Assembly (NCBI GenBank): GCA_020354025.1
Contig: CP070638.1
Span: forward strand, 1,687,243-1,751,242
Direction of reading: 5' to 3'
Length of the DNA: 64,000 nucleotides
Origin: Fidelibacterota bacterium
GTDB taxonomy: Bacteria; Fidelibacterota; Marinisomatia; SCGC-AAA003-L08; TS1B11
In this document: positions 28,389 through 38,077 of the stretch, in pieces
How positions within the stretch are numbered: position 1 is the stretch's first letter
Layout of the letters: every line of letters begins with the position of its first letter
Made by a program: the position numbers and the translations under genes
The notes under the pieces: model-generated
Seen by the model: the letters and a program-made list of their open reading frames with translations, nothing else
Database searches by the model: none
What the model was told of the DNA's origin: nothing

Positions 28389-30335
28389 ATGGCTGTCAAA
28401 AAGTATCTCCCTGATACAGTGGAGATAAAATTACTCTCCGGACTGATGGTCGGGACTAGGGCGGGGTGTTCTATCCGATTCTGGATTCTGGCCGTCTGGT
28501 GTTTAATCCTCGGCCCGGGTGCAGCTCTGTTCGCCCAGGATGCTGAAGACACCACCGCCGTATCCTCGGAATCCTCCTTGCTTGAGCAGGTTTATGAGCA
28601 TCGCATTTCCCTGTTTCAGGACAGCCTTTTCCTCACCCATGAGCAGCTGGATGCCGCCAACTTCATGGTTCGGCAGTTGGAGCAGCGAGCTGATACTCTG
28701 GCCGATTCACTGGTCACCGCTCAGGACCAGGTCCAGCAGCTGGCGGATAGCCTATTCCGCCTGTTCGTCCTTCATGACCGGGTTGTTATCGAAAACCGGC
28801 AGAACTTGGAACGCTTGAGCATTCTGAGTGATTCAATTGCCCAAAGCTATCGACGGGAAAACGAGCTGCGGGCCTTGAACGATTCTCTACTGATAATCCT
28901 CGCTAGAACCCAGAATCACCTTGCCAATGTAAGCAGCAACCAGAAGGCTTACTCTGACACAGCGGCTGCTTTGAGGAATACCCTGGAAGCCCTGCGACGT
29001 GAACTGACTGTCAGTGAAGAACAGGTCATGGGCATGTATGAGCAGCTTGAAGGTGCTATGTATTTTCCCGAAGAGACTGCCATCGATTCCGCAGTGGATG
29101 AGAGGTTGGTCAAATATCTGCGGGAGCTGGTGGATTATCGGCTGGAGACTGCCGGACTGGTCCGGATGCTCCGGGCAAGGACGGATGAAAGCGAGATCTA
29201 TGTCTTTAAGCTGGATGAATTCCGTCAGTATCTGGCGCGGGCCGCTTTACTGGGACACACACCTGAAGCCCTCAATCTTCTGGCCAGAACTTATGTCGAG
29301 CAGGATGATGCTGTCCGGGGAATCCTGGCCTACCTGAAGACCGTCTTTATTTATCCCGAAACAGAGGCGGGGCTCCAGGCCATGGGGCAATTAGAAGATC
29401 TGGTTGAAAATGACGGCGCGCTGGGAAAGCTATACTACGAGGTCGCCCTTAATCCCGATTCCATTGATGTCGGCGAGGAAGAATACTATCGTTTCCTGAA
29501 TTACCTGGACCACGTTCGAAAACTGCCGAATGTCACTGCGAGGGAATGGTTTATTAATGAAGCCCGACAGTTTCTGGACCTGTACCCCGGCATATTCCAG
29601 GCGGATGAGGTACTTCTATGGATTGCCCAGGCTTATCATGCGCAAGGACAGTATCACAACGAAATCCTCACTTATGCCAAAATACGTCTGTTGCATCCCT
29701 TCAGCCGTATCGTCCCTCGCATTACCTATGCCATGGCGGAAGTAACAACCGATAATCTTAAGGAATATACAACAGGTGCAACACGGTACGAGCTTTTCCG
29801 GGAGGAATTCCCCAACCACGAAAAAGCTCCCCAGGCTCTTTTCGCTCAGGCTGATATCTATGAAAATGAATTGAGGGATTACCAGCGCGCAAGCGATCTA
29901 TTTCGTGAACTGACGGATACCTACCCTGAAGACGCACTGGCTCCCGTCAGTCTGTTCAGGCTTGCGGAAATACTACACCTTAGACTAGCCTCACCTACCG
30001 GAGCACTCGCGGTATACGAAGAAATTCTCAAGAGTTATTATCAGGAACCTGAAACGGGTATCCCAGCCCTTGAGAGGCTGGCATCAATATCCAGGGATAT
30101 CAGGCAGTATGAAGCAGCGGTGGTCTACTATCTGGACATCCACCAACGATATCCCGAAGCTCAGGAACGGGCCGTCGCAGGTATTCTGCAGGCAGCGGAG
30201 ATATATGAATCACAGCTGAAGAACCTCGATGCCACCATCCACACCCTTCACCTGATACTGGACAACTACCCCGACTACCCCCGTATCAGGTCCGTCCAGC
30301 GAAGGATTCAGAAGCTGCAAGATAGACGGGGCTGA
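28389..30335 (+). CDS. Exported coiled-coil/TPR protein
   Basis: The 648-residue protein has a late hydrophobic signal segment (FWILAVWCLILGPGAALFAQ, about residues 31-50); a second ATG at 28446 would shorten the N-terminal tail. Residues 75-220 form a long coiled coil rich in Leu, Gln and Glu. From about residue 280 there are TPR-like repeats (DDAVRGILAYLKTVFIYPET, TGATRYELFREEFPNHEKA, DYQRASDLFRELTDTYPED, PTGALAVYEEILKSYY). The pattern resembles YbgF/CpoB and BamD-like periplasmic scaffolds. No enzyme motif is present. It converges on the LysM lipoprotein gene with a shared hairpin between them. Confidence 0.75.
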   Translation: MAVKKYLPDTVEIKLLSGLMVGTRAGCSIRFWILAVWCLILGPGAALFAQDAEDTTAVSSESSLLEQVYEHRISLFQDSLFLTHEQLDAANFMVRQLEQRADTLADSLVTAQDQVQQLADSLFRLFVLHDRVVIENRQNLERLSILSDSIAQSYRRENELRALNDSLLIILARTQNHLANVSSNQKAYSDTAAALRNTLEALRRELTVSEEQVMGMYEQLEGAMYFPEETAIDSAVDERLVKYLRELVDYRLETAGLVRMLRARTDESEIYVFKLDEFRQYLARAALLGHTPEALNLLARTYVEQDDAVRGILAYLKTVFIYPETEAGLQAMGQLEDLVENDGALGKLYYEVALNPDSIDVGEEEYYRFLNYLDHVRKLPNVTAREWFINEARQFLDLYPGIFQADEVLLWIAQAYHAQGQYHNEILTYAKIRLLHPFSRIVPRITYAMAEVTTDNLKEYTTGATRYELFREEFPNHEKAPQALFAQADIYENELRDYQRASDLFRELTDTYPEDALAPVSLFRLAEILHLRLASPTGALAVYEEILKSYYQEPETGIPALERLASISRDIRQYEAAVVYYLDIHQRYPEAQERAVAGILQAAEIYESQLKNLDATIHTLHLILDNYPDYPRIRSVQRRIQKLQDRRG

Positions 30336-30361
30336 GCAGACCACCATAAGTAGTCGAACGC

Positions 30362-30392
30362 AGACAGCCCCGGGTTTTCCCCGAGGCTGTCT
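30362..30392. terminator. Hairpin between convergent TPR and LysM genes
   Basis: AGACAGCC (30362-30369) pairs with GGCTGTCT (30385-30392), and an inner CGGG/CCCG extends the stem around TTTT. No clean T-tract follows on either strand. The position between two convergent genes suggests a bidirectional terminator. Confidence 0.5.
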
Positions 30393-30430
30393 ACCTTCAT
30401 TGTTCTTGCGACGTCTGGAAGATTGCCTGG

Positions 30431-31108
30431 CTAGCGGCCGGACCAGAGCTCTGTTCGAATCCGCAGCTCCATACCAGGCTTGAGCCGGCCTCCGTTGGAG
30501 CCGAGCATTTCCTCGTTGTCCCAGAAAATCACAATCCAGGCAATCTCATCACCGTATTCCTCACCGGCTATAGTCCACAAGGTCTCACCCTGCTCCGCTA
30601 CATGAATAGTATAATCGTAATCCCAACTGATTATCTCATCTACGGGTTTGTACAACTCCAGCTCATGGTAGGGATAGATTAGGTTGGGATCGTCACCAAT
30701 GCGCTCGCGGTTCCAGTTGTAGATGCGGCGCCATTCGTTGGGATTACCATATTCGTTGTTGGCAATCTTCACGAGGTAGTCGTTATGCCTGATCACATAT
30801 ATGTATGAACCACTGTCAGCGGGGAATCCACTCGGCAGCTCCTGCTCGACATCCACCGGCTCTTCACGGGGAACGACAAGCGGTTCAGCGGGCTCTTCCT
30901 CTTGCATGACAACTTCTTCCACCACCTCTTCCGCTTCTACCGCAATTTCCTCTTCGGCAACCTGCATTTCTACGACCTCTTCAGGAGCAGGCGCGGGTTC
31001 CTCACTCTCTGGAACGGGTGCTTCCTCCGTCGTCTCTGAAGCGCAGCCCACCAGGGCTAAGGCGCAGCCGAGTAAGAAAACGATGAATTGCGTCTTTTTG
31101 ATATTCAT
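30431..31108 (-). CDS. LysM-domain lipoprotein
   Basis: The ATG at 31108 has AAAGGGG 8 bases upstream; a further in-frame ATG at 31132 has weaker support. The 225-residue protein opens with a signal peptide ending in the lipobox LVGC, so it is lipid-anchored. Residues 25-90 are an extremely acidic glutamate/valine/proline linker. The C-terminal part contains LysM-like sequence, YVIRHNDYLVKIANNEYGN around residue 105 and IHVAEQGETLWTIAGEEYGD around 165. The domain probably binds peptidoglycan, tethering the outer membrane to the wall. The linker has low complexity, as seen in similar FCB proteins. Confidence 0.82.
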   Translation of the reverse strand: MNIKKTQFIVFLLGCALALVGCASETTEEAPVPESEEPAPAPEEVVEMQVAEEEIAVEAEEVVEEVVMQEEEPAEPLVVPREEPVDVEQELPSGFPADSGSYIYVIRHNDYLVKIANNEYGNPNEWRRIYNWNRERIGDDPNLIYPYHELELYKPVDEIISWDYDYTIHVAEQGETLWTIAGEEYGDEIAWIVIFWDNEEMLGSNGGRLKPGMELRIRTELWSGR

Positions 31109-31424
31109 ACGCTGGACCCCTTTCTTTTTCATCTCTTGTATTAATGAAAAAAAACTAAGACCAAATCCAAGTCAGGGCTCTATACGAATCCGCTAATGTT
31201 CCCTGGCACCAGATATTATTCTCTAATCCCTTTATCGGTACTCTCATCAACTTCTAAATATAAGAACCCCCAAGGTTCCTAAAAAGTATTAGATTTACAT
31301 TCTTATTAGATAGCAAATTATACAGCCGTGCTGTCTTCTCATATCAGTAATGGGTATGACATACCTGGCAGGCGACACTAATAACATAACTTTTTTTCTT
31401 AAATACTAAACACTCAACAGGGCA
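31109..31424. other. Divergent intergenic region between LysM lipoprotein and M16 peptidase
   Basis: This 316-bp AT-rich gap separates two divergent genes and must hold both promoters. I found no convincing -35/-10 pair. A short hairpin GAACC-N5-GGTTC lies at 31264-31278. The M16 start at 31425 has only a weak AGGG upstream. Confidence 0.4.
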
Positions 31425-34142
31425 ATGGAAGGATTTCAGCGGGTTCAGACTTCAGGTGGTATTACTGAATATCGGATGACAAGTAATGATCTGGCGGTTC
31501 TCCTTATGGAAGATCACTCGGCACCGGTTGCAGCTTTTATGGTAACCTATCGGGTGGGCTCCCGTAACGAAGCCATCGGGTATACCGGCTCTACCCACCT
31601 TCTGGAGCATCTGATGTTCAAGGGTTCCCATAATTTTAGCAGGGAGCACGATAATTCCATCTGGACCCTGCTACAAAATGTAGGCGCCCGAATCAACGCC
31701 ACTACCTGGCTGGACCGGACCAATTACTACGAGATGCTGCCTAGTGAACACCTGGAAACAGCCATTAATATTGAAGCTGACCGTATGCGGCAGGCCCTGC
31801 TCCGAGACAGTGATCGCCAGCCCGAAATGACAGTAGTACGCAATGAATTTGAGCGGGGCGAAAACGAACCCTGGGAAGCATTGGATAAGAACATCTGGGC
31901 CACCGCCTACCAGGCTCACCCCTATCACCATTCCACCATCGGCTGGAAATCTGATATTGAGGGTGTTTCCACCGAGCGCTTGCGGCAGTTCTACGATACT
32001 TACTACTGGCCCAATAACGCTACTGTAACGATCATCGGCGACTTCGATACCAGGCAGGTCCTGTCCTGGATCAAGTCCCACTTCGGTCAGTACCCGGCCG
32101 CTCCCCACCCCATTCCCGAAGTGTATACAACCGAACCGAAGCAGGAAGGCCCGCGTCGGTTTATTATCAGACGCTCCGGGGAGACCGGCATTCTCGGAAT
32201 CGCGCATAAAACCCCGGAGGGGCGGCACCCCGATAAATACCCGCTCGCAGTATTGAAAAACATCCTGGGTGCCGGGAAAACGAGCCGCCTTTACCGCTCC
32301 CTGGTGGATAAGGGGCTGGCTACTTCCACCTTCATAGCGGACCATCCCTTGCATGATAACGGCCTCTTGATCACCTACGCTTTCCTCACCCCCGGGATTG
32401 ATCACAAGAAAATCGAGCGGATTATCCTGAGGGAGTATGAGAAGGTGAAGGCGAAGAAAATAACCAAAAAGGAGCTGGACCGGACAAAGACCATGATTAG
32501 AGCGGAAGTAGCCTACAGCCGGGACGGATTCTTTTCTATTGCGGCATCTCTGAATGAAGCTATTGCAATCGGCGACTGGACCTTCTATACTACCTATCTG
32601 GACCGTCTCAGCTCCGTTACAATTGAGGACGTGCAGCGCGTAGCTGAAACCTACCTGTTAGAAGATCAGAGCACAACCGGCTGGTTTGTACCTGTTCCCG
32701 CAGTAGACGAGACCGGTGATTCCGCCGGCTCGGCCAAACCCGCCGCTGTCACTGCCGGTCCCCGGGATTACCGGCTCGAATGGAACAGTCGGCTTTCCAC
32801 ATCCGCAAGTAATACACTATCACCGATGGCAGGAACCTCCAGAATCAGCCTTGCTCCCCGGATAAGTGATGGGGAGGTTACCGGAGGCCTGCGCCTGGTA
32901 ACCATGCCTACAAGAGTGGCTGACGTGATAACTATCGTCGGCAGTCAGTATGGCGGAGATATTTTCAGTCCAACGGCTAATGACCCTACTGCCGTTATCA
33001 CTTCCAGCATGCTCGATCAGGGGACGAAAATACGGAACAAGTTTGCCATCAGCGGCCTGCTCGAGGCAGTAGGAGCCCGGATCAATTTCACATCTGACGA
33101 CTACCGGGTGAGCTTTTCAGCCTGCTGTCTGAAAGATACCGTGCCCCTGGTGGTGAAACTACTGGCCGAACAGCTCCGGGAGCCGGCCTTTAATGAAGCC
33201 GATCTGGTCTCCCTGAAAAAGCGGCTGGTAGGCCATCTGATACGTCAGGGTGAAAATACTGATTACCGGGCTCGCCTGAGGTTCAGCCAGCTCCTCTACC
33301 CCCCCGACCATCCCAACTATGTGCCCCCTCTGGAAAAACAGGCCGCCGATGTGGAAAATATCACAGCTCCCCGCCTGCGGGAATTCCACGACCGGCACTA
33401 TGGTCTGGGGAGCATGGCCGTTGTGGCTGCCGGAGACGTGGACCGCGCAATCCTGGAAGACAGCCTTGCCCGGCATTTTGGAGATTGGCAGAAAATTAAA
33501 CTCACGCCACCATCGTTGGACGAATGCCGCGGATATCGGAATACTCCTCCCAGCCAAGAAGTAGTCACAATGGAAGACAAGACCAGCGTGGACCTGGTTC
33601 TGGGCCTCGTGGTGGGCATCGACCGGGAACACCCCGATTACCTGCCTCTCAGTATGGGCAGCTACATCCTTGGCGGCAACTTCTCCGCCCGACTCATGAC
33701 CACCGTCCGTGACGAGGAAGGACTCACGTATAGCGTAGGCTCCTCTATCAGCGGTGCTAGTAATGGCAAGGATGGCTACTGGTCGATCCACGGGACCTTC
33801 GCACCCGAATTGCTGGATAGAGGCCAGGCTTCAATCCTGGCTCAACTCGACAGGTGGGCGGAGGAAGGGGTAACATCCGATGAGCTCTCGGTGAAAAAAA
33901 CCACGCTGACCGGCAGCTACAAAGTTGGCCTGGCCACGACTTCCGGCTTAGCCACTACCATCCTTGATATGCTGGAGCGGGGGAAGGACATTGATTACAT
34001 CGATGAATATGTGGAGGAGATCAATGCCCTGGCTCTGGATGAAGTGAATGCAGCTATTCGCAGCTACATTAAGCCTGAGAATATTAATACAGTGGCCGCC
34101 GGGAGTATTGACCGGTGTTGGAAGCCCCTGACCGGCAAATGA
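31425..34142 (+). CDS. M16-family zinc metallopeptidase (two-lobed)
   Basis: This 905-residue peptidase consists of two M16 lobes. In the first, the inverted zinc motif is H58-L-L-E61-H62, with a third ligand at about E141 in VVRNEFERGENEPW, and DRTNYYEMLPSEHL and AYQAHPYHHSTIGW are present. The second lobe, from about residue 480, has no HxxEH: the equivalent place reads SSMLDQGTKIRNKF, so it is the non-catalytic half expected in two-domain enzymes. There is no clear signal peptide, which is unusual for FCB homologues, many of which are exported. It probably degrades peptides. It is transcribed divergently from the LysM lipoprotein. Confidence 0.9.
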   Translation: MEGFQRVQTSGGITEYRMTSNDLAVLLMEDHSAPVAAFMVTYRVGSRNEAIGYTGSTHLLEHLMFKGSHNFSREHDNSIWTLLQNVGARINATTWLDRTNYYEMLPSEHLETAINIEADRMRQALLRDSDRQPEMTVVRNEFERGENEPWEALDKNIWATAYQAHPYHHSTIGWKSDIEGVSTERLRQFYDTYYWPNNATVTIIGDFDTRQVLSWIKSHFGQYPAAPHPIPEVYTTEPKQEGPRRFIIRRSGETGILGIAHKTPEGRHPDKYPLAVLKNILGAGKTSRLYRSLVDKGLATSTFIADHPLHDNGLLITYAFLTPGIDHKKIERIILREYEKVKAKKITKKELDRTKTMIRAEVAYSRDGFFSIAASLNEAIAIGDWTFYTTYLDRLSSVTIEDVQRVAETYLLEDQSTTGWFVPVPAVDETGDSAGSAKPAAVTAGPRDYRLEWNSRLSTSASNTLSPMAGTSRISLAPRISDGEVTGGLRLVTMPTRVADVITIVGSQYGGDIFSPTANDPTAVITSSMLDQGTKIRNKFAISGLLEAVGARINFTSDDYRVSFSACCLKDTVPLVVKLLAEQLREPAFNEADLVSLKKRLVGHLIRQGENTDYRARLRFSQLLYPPDHPNYVPPLEKQAADVENITAPRLREFHDRHYGLGSMAVVAAGDVDRAILEDSLARHFGDWQKIKLTPPSLDECRGYRNTPPSQEVVTMEDKTSVDLVLGLVVGIDREHPDYLPLSMGSYILGGNFSARLMTTVRDEEGLTYSVGSSISGASNGKDGYWSIHGTFAPELLDRGQASILAQLDRWAEEGVTSDELSVKKTTLTGSYKVGLATTSGLATTILDMLERGKDIDYIDEYVEEINALALDEVNAAIRSYIKPENINTVAAGSIDRCWKPLTGK

Positions 34143-34176
34143 ATAGGCCAGCAGGTCGCAGCGGGTAATAGAAGAT

Positions 34177-34785
34177 TCAGGATAAGCGTAGGCCTAGACC
34201 CAGGAAAAAAAACAGGATACCCGCCATCTGCATCAGGTGGTAAACGGCGTTCCGGTCAAAGGTCCAGATGAGGGTGAACTTTACGTTTACCAGCATCATA
34301 GCGGCACCAATCAGTAGCGTGGCTACGCCGGCTGCCAGGAATCCGGCTCCCGGCAGGGCTCGGGTAGCCGCCAGGTGAAGGTACAGGACAAGAGCGAATA
34401 CCAGGAGCACTGCCAGTAGAGCTGTAAAGGCCAGGATTCGGGTAGGGTACATCCGGGTAACCAGGAAGAAAACCAGCGCCAGCCCCGCTACCGGCCAGCG
34501 GAATCCGCGAGCAATCTCCCCACCGAAACCATCAGTTATCACTGCCAGGCATAAAGCGGCCATCAGGACTGATATGCAAAAATAGACTCCCGTATAAGAG
34601 GCAGGGCGATTAAAACCATGATGAAGCCCCCCCAAAATGGCTGCGATACCGAGACACGCCAGGGATGCAATCCAGTAGGGCAGGCTGGGATAAGTCTGGG
34701 GATTTATGAATAGGACGACTGCCAGGACCAGAGCCTCCAGGCCCAGGATAAAGTCGGTGATAGTGGTCGTCGGCTCGTTGATCAT
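34177..34785 (-). CDS. Integral membrane protein of unknown function
   Basis: The 202-residue protein is almost wholly hydrophobic, with about six or seven predicted membrane helices: TDFILGLEALVLAVVLFI, YWIASLACLGIAAILGG, TGVYFCISVLMAALCLAVI, GLALVFFLVTR, LLAVLLVFALVLYLHLAA, AAGVATLLIGAAMMLV and GILFFFLGLGL. A GGLHHGFN stretch follows the second helix, and a lone histidine lies in VYHLMQMAG near the C-terminus. These could bind a cofactor or metal, but I cannot name the family. A minus-strand GTGCAACAG box lies at 34862-34854 without a matching -10 box. The gene is alone on its strand. Confidence 0.7.
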   Translation of the reverse strand: MINEPTTTITDFILGLEALVLAVVLFINPQTYPSLPYWIASLACLGIAAILGGLHHGFNRPASYTGVYFCISVLMAALCLAVITDGFGGEIARGFRWPVAGLALVFFLVTRMYPTRILAFTALLAVLLVFALVLYLHLAATRALPGAGFLAAGVATLLIGAAMMLVNVKFTLIWTFDRNAVYHLMQMAGILFFFLGLGLRLS

Positions 34786-34908
34786 TGATAGTATTTACTG
34801 CCGGGCGGGGTAATCCTCATCTACGAAAGAAGAAAATTACAACCGGGGAAGAACTGTTGCACGTCTCGACGCAATTTTTTTTAGATTACGCCCGGATTAT
34901 GCGCGCAT

Positions 34909-35073
34909 TTGAAAGGAGATCGTGTCCTGCTATCGACATTCGCTAATTCTTCCCAGGGCAATTGGATCACCCGGAGCATCATCGCGGCCTACCTCGCCCT
35001 CCTCATCGGGATCTGGGTGAGAATAAAATTACTTTGCGTCAGGGTGGCACAGCCCATAATTCATGGCATATAG
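34909..35073 (+). pseudogene. Possible remnant of a sodium:solute symporter N-terminus
   Basis: A 54-codon frame from a TTG at 34909 ends in TAG at 35071-35073, touching the carA ATG. Its middle reads TRSIIAAYLALLIGIWV, the same pattern as the first helix of SSS-family transporters, and the frame then loses similarity. AAAGGAG lies at 34912-34918. It may be a decayed gene fragment, or a leader peptide before carA. The resemblance rests on about 15 residues. Confidence 0.25.
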
Positions 35074-36168
35074 ATGAGCCGGGTAGAACAACCCCCCACT
35101 ACCCTCCTGCTGGCCAACGGTACCGTTTTCCGCGGGATGTCCTTCGGTGCGCTCGGTGAAACCACCGGGGAAGTATGCTTCAACACCGGCATGACCGGCT
35201 ACCAGGAGGTGCTTACCGATCCCTCCTACGCCGGCCAGCTCGTAACCATGACCTACCCCCACATCGGCAATACGGGCATCAATCCCGAGGACGTGGAGTC
35301 GAGTCGTATCCAGGTGGCGGGCTTCATCGTCCGCGACGGTGTCACTACTCCCTCCAATTGGCGCATGACTCAGCCGCTCCAGGAGTACCTGGTTGAAAAC
35401 GGCATCGTGGGTATCCAGGGCATTGACACCCGGATGCTGGTGCGCATGATACGCTCTGAGGGGGCTATGAACGGCATCATCTCCAGCGAAGACACCGGCC
35501 TCGACAGCCTCAAGGATAAACTAGCGCAGGTACCCGCCATGACCGGGCTGGACCTGGCCTCAAAGATCACCACGGAGAAACCCTACCCCTGGGGCAAAGG
35601 TGCGGGCCGGTTCAAGGTGGTGGCCTACGACTTCGGCATCAAGTGGAACATCCTCCGCATCTTGGAGGACCACGACTGCGCCGTAACCGTAGTTCCGGCC
35701 CATACGCCCGCAGGTGAGACTCTGGCCTTGAGTCCTGATGGGGTATTCCTCTCCAACGGCCCCGGCGACCCGGCTCCGGTAAAGCCCGCAGTTAAAGCCG
35801 TACGGGAGCTGCTGGGGCAAGTCCCTGTCTTCGGCATCTGCCTGGGACACCAGATCCTGGCACTGGCCCTGGGAGCACAGACCTACAAGCTCAAGTTCGG
35901 CCACCGGGGTATCAACCATCCGGTGAAGAACCTGGAGACCGGCCAGGTGGAGGTCACCAGCCAGAACCACGGCTTTGCCGTAGACGCCGATTCCCTGGAC
36001 GAATCAGTAGCCCGCTTGACCCACCTTAACCTGAACGACGATACGGTAGAGGGACTGAGGTGCCTTAAGTACCCGGCCTACTCGGTGCAGTATCACCCCG
36101 AGGCCTCCCCCGGTACCCACGATTCCCGTTACCTATTTGAAGAGTTCATCCGCATGTTAGGAGATTAG
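35074..36168 (+). CDS. carA: Carbamoyl-phosphate synthase small subunit
   Basis: CarA hydrolyses glutamine and passes ammonia to CarB for arginine and pyrimidine synthesis. The 364-residue chain has the N-terminal CPSase_sm domain ([40 protein letters not shown]) and a C-terminal class I glutamine amidotransferase domain. The catalytic cysteine lies in [15 protein letters not shown]. The other triad residues are in the terminal [20 protein letters not shown]. The gene starts immediately after the stop of a short upstream frame and is followed by a small membrane protein gene 3 bases after its stop. carB is not adjacent, which is common in FCB bacteria. Confidence 0.96.
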   Translation: MSRVEQPPTTLLLANGTVFRGMSFGALGETTGEVCFNTGMTGYQEVLTDPSYAGQLVTMTYPHIGNTGINPEDVESSRIQVAGFIVRDGVTTPSNWRMTQPLQEYLVENGIVGIQGIDTRMLVRMIRSEGAMNGIISSEDTGLDSLKDKLAQVPAMTGLDLASKITTEKPYPWGKGAGRFKVVAYDFGIKWNILRILEDHDCAVTVVPAHTPAGETLALSPDGVFLSNGPGDPAPVKPAVKAVRELLGQVPVFGICLGHQILALALGAQTYKLKFGHRGINHPVKNLETGQVEVTSQNHGFAVDADSLDESVARLTHLNLNDDTVEGLRCLKYPAYSVQYHPEASPGTHDSRYLFEEFIRMLGD

Positions 36169-36171
36169 ACG

Positions 36172-36546
36172 ATGCGATTCGCTGCTGTTTATGTCATTAT
36201 AGTGGGTATGTTCATGACCGGATGGTGGACCTTCATCCTGGCGATTGGGCAGGTACCCGAGCTGGAGACGGAACCGATCCGGCTCGCCTTTCACCTGGCA
36301 GCCGAATTCCTGACGGCGATACTGCTCATTGTAGGGGGCATCCTACTGCTGCGGAACTCGCGCCGGGGAACCCAACTGACCCTGCTGGCACTGGGAATGC
36401 TGCTGTATACCGTAATCGCTAGCCCGGGCTACTTCGGCCAGCAGGGGCAGTGGCCCATGGTAATCCTGTTTATTGTGCTGCTGGCGCTGGCGGTTGGAAG
36501 CGTGGCGGCTGTCCTGTGTCCGAGGCCGGGGAAAGGGAACAGCTAG
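36172..36546 (+). CDS. Small membrane protein behind carA
   Basis: This 124-residue protein has four hydrophobic helices: FAAVYVIIVGMFMTGWWTFIL, FLTAILLIVGGILLL, LTLLALGMLLYTVIA and WPMVILFIVLLALAVGSVAAVL. Its start lies 3 bases after the carA stop, and an AGGAG sits inside the end of carA, so it is co-transcribed and probably co-translated. No residues suggest enzymatic function. I do not recognise the family. A link to carbamoyl phosphate metabolism is not supported by sequence. Confidence 0.65.
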   Translation: MRFAAVYVIIVGMFMTGWWTFILAIGQVPELETEPIRLAFHLAAEFLTAILLIVGGILLLRNSRRGTQLTLLALGMLLYTVIASPGYFGQQGQWPMVILFIVLLALAVGSVAAVLCPRPGKGNS

Positions 36547-36903
36547 CCGCTAGCATAAACTCGGCCACCATGCAGCCCTTGAGGCGTGTCCTGAGAAATA
36601 TTGAAAGAGTAGTTGAAAGGGCTTGTTCTCAGCTCTGAATCCGCCGCCGGGCGGATGACGGATCTTTCTGTTCGACCGTGTGATAGATTCTCTTCCCCTC
36701 TCTATTCGTGAGTTAGAGCGCTCCGCCTTCCTTACCTGACAGACTGCGGGCACGGTGACGGTGATCCTCGACTGAAGTAGTGGAAGGTATTACTTCTACT
36801 ACTTTGGTATTCTGTTGGTCAGGCTGATTTATTACTTGACATGGTAGTGGTCATGTGATTAATATGGGTGGGCGGTCACCCACTTTAATTAAGGAGACTT
36901 GTT
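36547..36903. other. Intergenic region upstream of the TetR gene
   Basis: This 357-bp stretch has no gene. The distal 290 bases show no clear structure beyond AT-rich patches. The proximal end holds the promoter and operator annotated separately at 36836-36882 and an AAGGAG ribosome binding site at 36892-36897. Confidence 0.6.
36836..36882 (+). promoter_or_regulatory. Sigma-70 promoter with palindromic operator for the TetR cluster
   Basis: TTGACA (36836-36841) and TTAATA (36859-36864) are 17 bases apart, close to the consensus. Directly after the -10 box is the inverted repeat TGGGTG-GGCGGT-CACCCA (36865-36882), covering the expected start of transcription. A repressor bound there would block transcription, the usual autoregulation of TetR-family genes. 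A weaker ACATG/CATGT pair lies inside the promoter spacer. Confidence 0.65.
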
Positions 36904-37536
36904 GTGGTTCGCTACAAAGATAATGAGCACGAGAAGATCAAGAGTGAGACCCGGCGGTCGCTGCTCGATGCGGCGATAGTGGAGTTCGCTCGTGAAGGCT
37001 ACGAAGGCGCGAACATCAACCGAATTTCGCAGGCGGCGGGCTTCGCCAAGGGCACGATATACAACTACTTCGATAGCAAGCGGGCGCTCATGATCACATT
37101 GATCGAGGAGACGGCCGGTCTGCATCTTGAATTCATTACCGAGCAGGTCCATCGGCATGACGATGCCAGCCGGAGGGTGGAACTTTTCTTTAACGCGGGC
37201 TTTGCCTTCGCGTCAAACTTTCTCGCCCATGGATTGGTGATGGTCAACAACCTGTACGGCCCAGACACGGAGTTCAAACAGGTGATGTACCAGGCATACC
37301 TGCCCATGTTCGAGCTAGTTGGCAAAGACATAATTGCGCTGGGTATTTCACAGGGGACCTTCCGTCAGGTGGATCCGACCCACATGGCGAGCATGCTGAT
37401 GATGATCTACCTGGGAATCGCGTCGCAGGTTAACGAAGAGGGTAAGCCTTGGGTGGAAGCGGATCAGGTAGCCGGATTGGTGTTGAATGGCCTGCTGAAT
37501 CAGCCCCGCGCTCAGAAAAATAAATCGCATGTATAA
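36904..37536 (+). CDS. TetR-family transcriptional repressor
   Basis: The start is a GTG with AAGGAG 6 bases upstream. The 210-residue protein has the TetR DNA-binding domain: SLLDAAIVEFAREGYEGANI, then helix-turn-helix INRISQAAGFAKGTIYNYF followed by DSKRALMITLI. The C-terminal ligand-binding domain is helical and not conserved enough to suggest an inducer. It heads a cluster with flavodoxin, Rieske protein, microprotein and hydrolase. A palindrome overlapping its promoter is a likely operator. Its stop overlaps the upstream part of the flavodoxin gene. Confidence 0.92.
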   Translation: MVRYKDNEHEKIKSETRRSLLDAAIVEFAREGYEGANINRISQAAGFAKGTIYNYFDSKRALMITLIEETAGLHLEFITEQVHRHDDASRRVELFFNAGFAFASNFLAHGLVMVNNLYGPDTEFKQVMYQAYLPMFELVGKDIIALGISQGTFRQVDPTHMASMLMMIYLGIASQVNEEGKPWVEADQVAGLVLNGLLNQPRAQKNKSHV

Positions 37537-37552
37537 AAAAGGATCAATAACC

Positions 37553-38050
37553 GTGAATACCTTGATCGTGCACTTCTCAAAATTTGGCAACACGCAGCTG
37601 GTCGCCGGGGCCATCGCTGAGGCACTGGAGACCACAGGATCTGTCCGTGTCACCAGTCTGGAGCAGCTTACGCCCTCTGACCTGGCTGCTGTCGATCTGG
37701 TCGTGGCTGGAACACCGACCCACCGCATGAATATGCCGGAGGCCATCCGCCCTGTGTTCGAAGCCTTGCCCAAACACGTTCTGCGCGCCACGCCGGTAGC
37801 TGCCTTCGACACGTCCTACCGGATGTCCGCCCTTCTGTCGCGCTTCACAGCGGCAAAAAAACTTGCTCGAAAATTCCGCAGACTGGGAGGGAAAATAGTC
37901 GTTCCGCCCGAGACTTTCCATGTGGAAGGGCGCGAAGGCCCGCTCTTTGAAGGAGAGCTCGAACGGGCCCGGGAATGGGCCGGGGCAATCCTTGAGCGCA
38001 TGCCCGTCCCCCGGACTGATGGAACTGAGATGGTCCGGTCTTCAAAATGA
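37553..38050 (+). CDS. Flavodoxin-family protein
   Basis: The GTG at 37553 follows AAAGGA at a usable distance; an ATG at 37529 inside the end of the TetR gene would add eight non-conserved residues. The 165-residue protein starts NTLIVHFSKFGNTQLVAGAI, where SKFGNT matches the FMN phosphate-binding loop (T/S-x-x-G-N-T). Further flavodoxin-like segments are LAAVDLVVAGTPTHRMN, which follows the third strand, and PVAAFDTSYRM. It probably carries FMN and passes electrons, possibly to or from the Rieske protein encoded 27 bases downstream. Pairing is inferred from the operon. Confidence 0.82.
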   Translation: MNTLIVHFSKFGNTQLVAGAIAEALETTGSVRVTSLEQLTPSDLAAVDLVVAGTPTHRMNMPEAIRPVFEALPKHVLRATPVAAFDTSYRMSALLSRFTAAKKLARKFRRLGGKIVVPPETFHVEGREGPLFEGELERAREWAGAILERMPVPRTDGTEMVRSSK

Positions 38051-38077
38051 AAATCAACGCTAATCATGGAGGTTAAG

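Noticed and set aside
34851-34862. A third GTGCAACA box upstream of the gene at 34177-34785
   Set aside because: The -10 position (after 13 bases) reads ATTTTC instead of GTCTTA, so only the -35 half matches.
34962-35159. A 65-codon plus-strand frame overlapping the start of carA
   Set aside because: It is out of frame with carA and has proline/histidine-rich shadow-type composition.
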